IMG/VR virus record: IMGVR_UViG_3300031658_000141 | Location: 1 to 22,911 of that record | DNA length: 22,911 nucleotides | Direction: 5' to 3' (one strand) | Origin: a virus | Shown here: positions 1 through 6,089 of the stretch, in pieces | Layout of the letters: every line of letters starts with the position of its first letter | Numbering within the stretch: the first letter of the stretch is position 1 | Program-made: the position numbers and the translations under genes | Notes under the pieces: model-generated | The model's database searches: none | What the model was told of the DNA's origin: nothing | The model's input: only the letters and a program-made list of their open reading frames with translations

Positions 1-1031
1 GTTGTAGACCTAGCATAAGTAATTACTACTTGATTAGAATCAGAATTATAATTAGCAGATATGTAGCCGAGGTTGGCATTAAGGAAATTTACTTGAGAGC
101 CTATTGCCCCAATATCATCTTCATTTTCTACTGGTGCTATATTTACTGCGCCGAAGTCAGGGCTGTCCATTCGGTAAGCAATTATTAGTTTAGCTTGCGT
201 AGTGTCATAGGCGAGACTTATGCTTGTGACGTTTGCAGTCGTAAAAACTACGGCGGTATTTACACTGCGTAGTGTCCCGGCAACATCTATAGTACGCACA
301 TAACCTTTATCGCCGTTACCACGGTCCCTATACCCAATCAGAACTATAGACGCAGTTGCCGCAACTATAGCAAGGTTATCAACATTTGTTTGTTGAAAAG
401 CAGCGGCTGATCCAAAAGCTACGGAAGTCCCACTGATTGTCGCAACGATAACTTTTCCGTAATTACTGTCAGATTCGTCCCTATAAATAATTACGTTTTT
501 TGTTTCTTCAGCAGTATAGGCTACTCTTACAAACGTGGATGTGCCACTACGAAATACTGAAACTGTGCCAAAGCTAATTGAGTTATTTGAAGGGTTTACA
601 GTTCCTACAATAGCTTTTCCGTAAGAGCTATTACCGTAATCCGTAAATGCGATTAAAACTTTGTTTGCATTTACATCATAAGTTATATCACCCTCAGTAG
701 TAGCACTTTCAAACACAACAGGCGTCCCGAATGAAATACTTGAATCTGAATTAACCTGACCCACTACGGCAGTGCCATAACTACTGTTCCCATCGTCACG
801 ATAGCAGATTACTATCCTATCTGATCCAGTATCATCCGCTATGCTCATTTGATAAGGGCTTCCCGAATCAAACTGTGCTGTAGCGCCCACAGAGTCGGGG
901 GACCCCGTTGCAGAAATCGCACTAACAGTCCCATTAGCATTAACCACAACAGGATCACCATTGGGCAACGTACCACTGGCAATGGCGTTCAGCTTTCTTA
1001 CTTGTGTGCTGGGTGTACCAATGGTGCGCAT
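1..1031 (-). CDS. Second propeller-type fibre protein, N-terminal part (partial)
   Basis: An open frame of 343 codons runs from the ATG at 1031 off the left edge with no stop. It starts MRTIGTPSTQVRKLNAIASG, then TLPNGDPVVVNANGTVSA, clearly paralogous to the N-terminus of the 870-aa protein. At least five propeller units follow, plus part of a sixth. Examples are ICYRDDGNSSYGTAVVGQVN, IAFTDYGNSSYGKAIVGTVN and IIYRDESDSNYGKVIVATIS with SISFGTPVVF-type ends. Units 4 and 5 are more diverged and lack the SGTSISFG signature. It probably reaches seven blades and a collar domain outside the window. Receptor binding is inferred. A tandem gene duplication followed by divergence explains the pair. Confidence 0.88.
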   Translation of the reverse strand, partial: MRTIGTPSTQVRKLNAIASGTLPNGDPVVVNANGTVSAISATGSPDSVGATAQFDSGSPYQMSIADDTGSDRIVICYRDDGNSSYGTAVVGQVNSDSSISFGTPVVFESATTEGDITYDVNANKVLIAFTDYGNSSYGKAIVGTVNPSNNSISFGTVSVFRSGTSTFVRVAYTAEETKNVIIYRDESDSNYGKVIVATISGTSVAFGSAAAFQQTNVDNLAIVAATASIVLIGYRDRGNGDKGYVRTIDVAGTLRSVNTAVVFTTANVTSISLAYDTTQAKLIIAYRMDSPDFGAVNIAPVENEDDIGAIGSQVNFLNANLGYISANYNSDSNQVVITYARST

Positions 1032-1035
1032 ATGA

Positions 1036-1299
1036 TTATTCCTCGTCTTCGAGTGTCGGGTCTACCCAATCAGAGTTTGCAGTCCAAGATGTTCCGTCAA
1101 AGAAATACTTGTTGCCAGTCCAGTCGGCTGGGGCGTTGGTCACGTTGTCTGTGACAGTCACTGTGGTGCTGTTCAGATCACCAATGATGAACTGTGCAGG
1201 GTCTCCTACAGTGATGTTGTCTGCTGTAGCTGTGATTGTTACGTCATCAGCAAGAAGGTACTTACTCAGGTTGGTTGATGTTTCAACGATAGTTTTCAT
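1036..1299 (-). CDS. Small conserved phage protein between propeller genes, 87 aa
   Basis: Begins MKTIVETSTNLSKYLLADD and ends DWTGNKYFFDGTSWTANSDW followed by an acidic tail. I recall proteins with the same MKTIVETSTxxSKY start and DWxGxKYFFDGTxW motif in many marine phages, next to fibre genes, without known function. It starts 4 bases after the preceding stop with an AAAGGGTGA site. Its final codons carry the ribosome binding site of the next propeller gene. A fibre chaperone or small fibre-tip subunit is possible from context only. Confidence 0.85.
   Translation of the reverse strand: MKTIVETSTNLSKYLLADDVTITATADNITVGDPAQFIIGDLNSTTVTVTDNVTNAPADWTGNKYFFDGTSWTANSDWVDPTLEDEE
1039..1044 (-). 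promoter_or_regulatory. Ribosome binding site for the partial propeller gene
   Basis: GAGGAA lies 7 bases before the ATG at 1031, within the last codons and stop of the 87-aa gene (GAG GAA TAA). It fixes the start of the gene that runs off the left edge. Confidence 0.8.
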
Positions 1300-1303
1300 T
1301 CTG

Positions 1304-3916
1304 TCACCCTTTCACGATGATGTCTGTGGCTGACACGGCTGTGCCAGCGATTACTGATGGGTCATCAGCCGTTAGGCCAAGCGTCCCGTCTGTTTGTACA
1401 AAGTATTGTTGGCCTGCTGTGAGGCTGAGTTGATTAGTGCTGATTGCACTGCCAATGTCTATGGTGGCTTTGGAGCCTGATGCTACTTCGGCTCTTGTCG
1501 TAACTATAGTGTTTGGTTGAAAAACAATAGCGGTTGCGGAGTTAGAGTTACCTGCGTCTTTGTAAAAAACAACATTTTTGTTTTGATCTGGATCATATAC
1601 ATTCCCAATAAACTCATGTGATCCACCAGTATCTAACACAACCGCTGTTCCAAAAGAAATAGATGTACCACTCACAACACCTCTAATTGCTGTAGCATCT
1701 CTATCATCCCCTCCTTCATAAGTAATTAATACTCCACCTGAATCTGTGTCAAAAGATACAGCCGATACGGAATTACTTTGATATGTATCTGTTCCTGTAA
1801 AGGTTACAGGTGAACCAAATGAAATAGAAGTCCCTGATACTGTTCCAACCAATGCAACTCCAACGCTACTAGCGCCATTATCTCTATAGACAATAACTAT
1901 TTTGTTATTAGTGCTATCAAACGCCGCCGCGACATAACTACTACTTGCAGCAAATGCCGTAGCAGAACCAAAACTAATGCTAGTTCCGCTCACAGTTCCA
2001 ACAATTGCAGTTAAATAATTACCATTATCCCCATCTGAATATGCAATAACTATTTTATTATTACTGCTATCGTAAACAGTATTAGTCCAATTTGTTGCGC
2101 CCGCCTCAAAAACTACAGGAGTGCCGAAACTTACAGATGTGCCGTTAATAGTACCAATTACGGCTGTACCGTAGGAAGAATTATCGTTATCACGATATGC
2201 AATAACTGTTTTATTATTTGAAGCGTCATATGCAGAAGAAATATAAAGTGCATTTGCGGACTCAAAAACAGTAGGCGTCCCAAAACTAACTGATGTACCA
2301 CTAATAGTCGCTACTATCGCTGTGCCGTAATTACTATTCCCCCCATCTCTATAAGAAATTAAAAGTTTTCCTGCTGTTGAATCAAAAGATACTGACGTAA
2401 ATGAGAGTGTAGATTGTGTTTCAAATATAGCGGGACTCCCAAAAGATATGGACGATCCTGAAACAGTTCCTACAATAGCCGTGCCTTGGGAAGAGTTGTC
2501 AATGTCCCTGTAAGCTATTAATACTTTGTTATTAGTTGTATCATAAGCACCTGAAAAATTCTTTGCATTACCATCAAAAACAACTTCACTCCCAGTGGAC
2601 CCCGCCGAACCTGTCTGCACAACCGACCCACTCGACATACCAATGTAGTTCTCAGAGGTGAGGTTTGTGGCATCAGTTGCGTTTTGAAAAACCCTTGCAG
2701 TACCCTTATATGAATTAATACCACCTTCGTCACCGTAGACTACAACTACTTTTTTCTGGTCAGGGTCATACACACTACCTAAATGCTGAATGTCAAAATT
2801 GCTAAAGTTTGTTGCAGTCCCAAAAGAAGGAGTTGTCCCGCTTATAGTAGTAGGAAGATTTTTTCCGGAGTTAGGAGAAGTTCCTGTTTCCTCAAAAGAA
2901 ATAACAGTTTTACTTGCGTTTGCATCATAAGCAAGACTAATTCCTCTAAGCACTAAAGCAGAATCATCAAATACAACTATACTTCCAAAAGAAATATTTG
3001 TCCCAGAAACTGTCCCTACAACACACTTTCCTTTATTACTGTCGCCACCATCTTTATACGCAATTAAAACCTTTTGAGCACTTGCATCGTATACAATTTT
3101 TTGTGCTCCAGAAGTAGTACCACTTTCATACGTTACCTGATTACCAAAACTGATAGAGGTGCCACTTATTGTGCCGACTGCAGCACACCCTGCACTTCCA
3201 TCACTGTAGTTTGTCCATATTGCAACTACTTTTTGAGTGCTGGCATCATAAGTAATATCTTCAACTGCTGCATTATTACTGGATATGTCAGCCTCACTAC
3301 CAAAAGAAACGGAAGTCCCACTTATTGTGGCTACTTTAGCCTTTGACCTTCTGCCACTACTACCTTGATCTCTATAAACAACAACACATTTTTGAGCATT
3401 TTCATCGTATGCAATAGCCGTTGTAGAAGAAGAACTAGAGCTAAAAACCACCGAAGAACCAAAGCTGATTGACGTGCCGCTGACAGTCCCGACAATAGCA
3501 GTTCCGTATCCAGAGTTAGCGTTTGATTCCCAGCTAAAAATAACTGAACCTGCGTTTACATCAAAAGCTGCGTTTAAAGCACCGGGCGAATTACCTGTAA
3601 AAACGGTAGGTGATCCAAAAGATATTGATTGACCACTAACTGTTCCAACTACAGCCGTACCCCTACCGCTGCTGCTGCTATAGTCAGCGTACCCTACAAT
3701 AACTTTGTCATTACCGGGGTCATAAACTGCTACACTATAAAGGCTTTGTGCTGCCTTAAACACAACGGCAGAACCAACGCCTTGAGTTAATGTAGCTAAC
3801 CCAGCAACACTTACAGTTCCATCAGCATTCACGATTACAGGTTGCCCACTGGGCAGTGTGCCAGAGGCAACAGCTTGTACTTCACCATCTACAGGTGTGT
3901 TGCCAAGGGACCGCAT
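1304..3916 (-). CDS. Double beta-propeller-type putative receptor-binding/fibre protein, 870 aa
   Basis: After an N-terminal domain (1-45, ASGTLPSGQPVIVNADGTVS) there are 14 repeats of about 43-54 residues, each with a VVF strand, a YDxxNNKVVIAYRD strand pair and AIVGTVSGTSISFG. Units 1-7 cover residues 50-411 and units 8-14 cover 445-800. The seventh unit of each set lacks the GTxSGTSISFG ending and instead exits as ARVFQN or AIVFQP, as expected where a propeller closes. Between the sets is a short NLTSENYIGMSSG linker. The end (805-870, with NQLSLTAGQQYFVQTDGTL and ATDIIVKG) is a collar-like domain common in marine fibre proteins. Receptor binding is inferred from position and modular repeats. 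No enzymatic residues were recognised. Confidence 0.88.
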   Translation of the reverse strand: MRSLGNTPVDGEVQAVASGTLPSGQPVIVNADGTVSVAGLATLTQGVGSAVVFKAAQSLYSVAVYDPGNDKVIVGYADYSSSSGRGTAVVGTVSGQSISFGSPTVFTGNSPGALNAAFDVNAGSVIFSWESNANSGYGTAIVGTVSGTSISFGSSVVFSSSSSSTTAIAYDENAQKCVVVYRDQGSSGRRSKAKVATISGTSVSFGSEADISSNNAAVEDITYDASTQKVVAIWTNYSDGSAGCAAVGTISGTSISFGNQVTYESGTTSGAQKIVYDASAQKVLIAYKDGGDSNKGKCVVGTVSGTNISFGSIVVFDDSALVLRGISLAYDANASKTVISFEETGTSPNSGKNLPTTISGTTPSFGTATNFSNFDIQHLGSVYDPDQKKVVVVYGDEGGINSYKGTARVFQNATDATNLTSENYIGMSSGSVVQTGSAGSTGSEVVFDGNAKNFSGAYDTTNNKVLIAYRDIDNSSQGTAIVGTVSGSSISFGSPAIFETQSTLSFTSVSFDSTAGKLLISYRDGGNSNYGTAIVATISGTSVSFGTPTVFESANALYISSAYDASNNKTVIAYRDNDNSSYGTAVIGTINGTSVSFGTPVVFEAGATNWTNTVYDSSNNKIVIAYSDGDNGNYLTAIVGTVSGTSISFGSATAFAASSSYVAAAFDSTNNKIVIVYRDNGASSVGVALVGTVSGTSISFGSPVTFTGTDTYQSNSVSAVSFDTDSGGVLITYEGGDDRDATAIRGVVSGTSISFGTAVVLDTGGSHEFIGNVYDPDQNKNVVFYKDAGNSNSATAIVFQPNTIVTTRAEVASGSKATIDIGSAISTNQLSLTAGQQYFVQTDGTLGLTADDPSVIAGTAVSATDIIVKG
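1517..2587 (-). repeat. Second seven-unit propeller repeat set (residues 444-800)
   Basis: Seven units more alike than those of the first set, for example AYRDGGNSNYGTAIV and AYRDNDNSSYGTAVI type cores. The last unit ends TAIVFQP, mirroring the exit of the first set. Confidence 0.85.
2684..3769 (-). repeat. First seven-unit propeller repeat set (residues 50-411)
   Basis: Seven units of about 45-54 residues. The last is short, ending TARVFQN without the SGTSISFG strand. The DNA copies are strongly diverged in codon choice while the motif is kept. Confidence 0.85.
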
Positions 3917-4287
3917 TAGCTGATCTCTTCGTAACTAATCGTTGCTACAAGATCAGATGCAGCGGAAGCTATTCCGCCAAGAGATTTATCTTCCTCTAAA
4001 TATATGGCTGTACTTTTATCCAGAACAACAAGAGCGGAGTCGGCAGGCACTGAAATCGTAGAAGCGATAGCAATGCCGGTACCGCCAACATCATCTTGCG
4101 GATACAGATTGACTGTAATATCGGCAGCGTTAGTGCCATCAATATTAGTAATTATAAGCATGTTGACTTTAATAACCTTGCTTGAACTAGCAGGGTTTTC
4201 TAAAATTTGTGTAGCTGATGTACCGATAGCAACCTGGGCTGTCTTGGCGGTAATCGTCGCAACATTTACGACATTGGGGGCTGACAT
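3916..4287 (-). CDS. Small beta-rich virion protein near the fibre genes, 123 aa
   Basis: Predicted beta-sandwich with strands such as KVIKVNMLIITNID, ADITVNLYP, SALVVLDKSTAIYLEEDKSL and DLVATISYEEIS. Similar small proteins with the LxKxTxIYLEExxSL and VSYEEIS pattern occur beside fibre or structural genes in marine phages, as far as I recall. The role is not established; a fibre-associated or capsid/tail accessory part is likely. It has a strong AGGAGA site that follows the fibre stop, and its own stop overlaps the start of the propeller gene as TAATG, so it is coupled to the receptor-binding module. Confidence 0.8.
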   Translation of the reverse strand: MSAPNVVNVATITAKTAQVAIGTSATQILENPASSSKVIKVNMLIITNIDGTNAADITVNLYPQDDVGGTGIAIASTISVPADSALVVLDKSTAIYLEEDKSLGGIASAASDLVATISYEEIS

Positions 4288-4299
4288 TTATATTCTCCT

Positions 4300-6033
4300 T
4301 TAACCAAAGACCATCGCCATTGCGATTGCTTTTCCTGTTGTTGCTGTAGAGTTTAGGTGCGCTGCGTTTACTGTAAGATCGCTAATCTGAGATACGTTTA
4401 TGCTTGTCGCCACCGGCGCAACGTCCTGCCAAGCAGATCCATTGTAGACCCTGACTTTATCTGAGGTTGTATTATAAACCAAATCCCCTTCGTTCAGACT
4501 GTCTGACGGGTCGGAGCTTGCTATTCGATACTGAGCCGCAAAATTGTTTACGGAGCTTATATTAGACGCAACAGTATTTACGTTACCTATTGATCCAGAA
4601 ACATTCGACATCGCCGTGACATTAGCAGACGTTCCAAGAACATTCATTACAGTGACATTGGCAGAAGTGCCTAAGACATTCATGTCATTAACTACATCAG
4701 CAGTCCCAAGTATTGACATGTCTGTTACAACTGCGCTTGTTCCTAACAGGTTCATCGCAGTGACGGTTGCCGAGGTTCCCAAGACGTTCATGTCATTAAC
4801 GACATCCGCCGTGGCAAGAACATTCATGTCTGTTACAACGTCTGCTGTAGCCAAGACATTCATGTCCGTTACCACATCAGCAGTCGCCAGAATGTTCATG
4901 TCGTTTACTACGTCAGTAGTCCCCAAGATCGCCATGTCGGCAATGACCGCAGACGCGGCTAGAGCATCAATGTTAGTTTGCTCTGCGCTTGTGGGTGTAG
5001 TGCGCAGCCAGGTTGTATTGCCAAGGTTATAAACTTTTGTGACGTTGTTGGTAGTATCAAAAAACAGCGCGCCATCAATCAATGCGTTGCCATCATTATC
5101 AACAGTAGGATCGCCGCCAGAGGTAGATTTAGCCCCCAGGTAACGATCATCGAATGTGTCATAGACAGCCTCTGCCGCAGCCTGGGCTGTTTCAGATGCA
5201 GCCTTTGCTGTTTCGGACGCGCCCTGAGCAGTTACGCTTGCGTTCTTTGCAACGACACTTGCGTCTCTCGCTGTCTCAGAGGCCGCCTGAGCAGTCTCTG
5301 CGTTTGTCTCTGCTGTCTCTGCCGCTGTCTCGCTTGCGGCTGCTGCTGTAGCGCTGGTGGTTGCTGCGGCTGCATTAATAATCAAATCATACTTTGCAGC
5401 GTTAGCATTTGTCGTAATAGGTTGGGAACCGCTAGAAGTGTGCGCAGTTTTTACCATAAAGATATTATTAGTGCTTGTGTCCTTAACCAAGTCGCGCACT
5501 TCATAAGCGGTAGACGCGGCCCAATTTCCCCGAAACGTGCCGATCTCTTGGGTAATGCTAACATTGCCGGAGCTATCAAAAGCAAAAATCTTATTTGCAC
5601 GATCTGTTGCAGAGATTGTAAATTCAGAGCCAGTAATGACGTTTGTTCGAGAAGCCTTGATTGTTCGACCAAGCTCTTCTTTGTGCTGCTGCACCATGAA
5701 GGTCAGTTTGTCTAAACTGTTTTCCAGAGATTGGGCTGGAAAAGGATCGTTAGGAACTAAATCTAATCCTTGATCCAGATCCAATTCGCGCAAGATAACA
5801 ATGGTAACTCCTGATGCCGGTGCAGCCCCAAACACTACGTTGCCGCCGCCAGCAGCCCCCACACCTGTAACAGTGTAGTTAGTTGTGATCGATTGGACTG
5901 TTTCGGTTCCAGCGCTTGATCGAAGGATAACCGTCAACTCATCTTGGTCAAAAACCTTAAAGCCATAAGCAAAAGTCGTAAGCGTGTTATTGCCGCTGTA
6001 ACTTGCTCGATTAGTGCTGCTTGATACTGTCAT
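4300..6033 (-). CDS. Tail fibre with T7 gp17-type N-terminus and 12-residue repeats, 577 aa
   Basis: Residues 1-130 match the N-terminal virion-attachment domain of T7 gp17-like fibres (FAYGFKVFDQDELTVILRSS, NYTVTGVGAAGGGNVVFGAA, LVPNDPFPAQSLENSLDKLT). Residues of about 165-215 form a small GNWAASTAYEVRDLV module resembling carbohydrate-binding modules. Residues 219-290 are an Ala/Ser/Thr/Glu coiled coil. Residues 300-345 hold a GALFFDTTNNVTKVYN module, 357-476 ten 12-residue repeats, and 510-540 a NEGDLVYNTTSDKVRVYNGS module. The protein ends in TTGKAIAMAMVFG, a C-terminus I recall from marine phage fibres. No large receptor-binding head is visible, so it may act as a trimeric stalk or adaptor for proteins encoded downstream. 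The start has an AAGGA site. Confidence 0.9.
   Translation of the reverse strand: MTVSSSTNRASYSGNNTLTTFAYGFKVFDQDELTVILRSSAGTETVQSITTNYTVTGVGAAGGGNVVFGAAPASGVTIVILRELDLDQGLDLVPNDPFPAQSLENSLDKLTFMVQQHKEELGRTIKASRTNVITGSEFTISATDRANKIFAFDSSGNVSITQEIGTFRGNWAASTAYEVRDLVKDTSTNNIFMVKTAHTSSGSQPITTNANAAKYDLIINAAAATTSATAAAASETAAETAETNAETAQAASETARDASVVAKNASVTAQGASETAKAASETAQAAAEAVYDTFDDRYLGAKSTSGGDPTVDNDGNALIDGALFFDTTNNVTKVYNLGNTTWLRTTPTSAEQTNIDALAASAVIADMAILGTTDVVNDMNILATADVVTDMNVLATADVVTDMNVLATADVVNDMNVLGTSATVTAMNLLGTSAVVTDMSILGTADVVNDMNVLGTSANVTVMNVLGTSANVTAMSNVSGSIGNVNTVASNISSVNNFAAQYRIASSDPSDSLNEGDLVYNTTSDKVRVYNGSAWQDVAPVATSINVSQISDLTVNAAHLNSTATTGKAIAMAMVFG
4606..4965 (-). repeat. Ten tandem 36-bp (12-residue) repeats in the tail fibre gene
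   Basis: The units follow the pattern V/I-L-A/G-T-A/S-D/A-V-V-T/N-D/A-M-N, for example VLATADVVTDMN, and correspond to fibre residues 357-476. The first unit (ALAASAVIADMA) is degenerate; the other nine are close. The DNA copies differ at many third positions although the protein copies are nearly identical. A rod-like trimeric fibre segment is the likely structure. Confidence 0.9.
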
Positions 6034-6089
6034 GTCAAATCCTTATCTCAGCCGAAAAATACCACATATTGTTTCCATTTGATAGACAA

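Noticed and set aside
1517-3769. CRISPR-like or other non-coding tandem repeats
   Set aside because: The periodicity is at protein level within one long reading frame and the DNA copies differ strongly; there are no conserved DNA repeats with unique spacers.
4544-5032. Plus-strand open frame of 162 codons with regular TSAVA/FMSVTT repeats
   Set aside because: It is the complement of the 36-bp fibre repeats; the repeat period keeps the frame open. No independent evidence for a gene.
4978-5715. Long open frame on the plus strand (245 codons) opposite the fibre coiled coil
   Set aside because: Cys-rich improbable composition, antisense to a well-supported fibre gene, and explained by the Ala/Ser/Thr-rich repeats on the other strand; no convincing translation context.
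1-6033. Diversity-generating retroelement target region, as in BPP-1
   Set aside because: No reverse transcriptase, template repeat or C-type lectin variable domain is visible in the window; the repeats are protein-level blades and rod units.
6034-6089. Terminator or promoter in the 56-base gap before the fibre gene
   Set aside because: Only weak TTGT/ACAA pairing and a short T run were seen; no convincing -35/-10 pair or stable hairpin.
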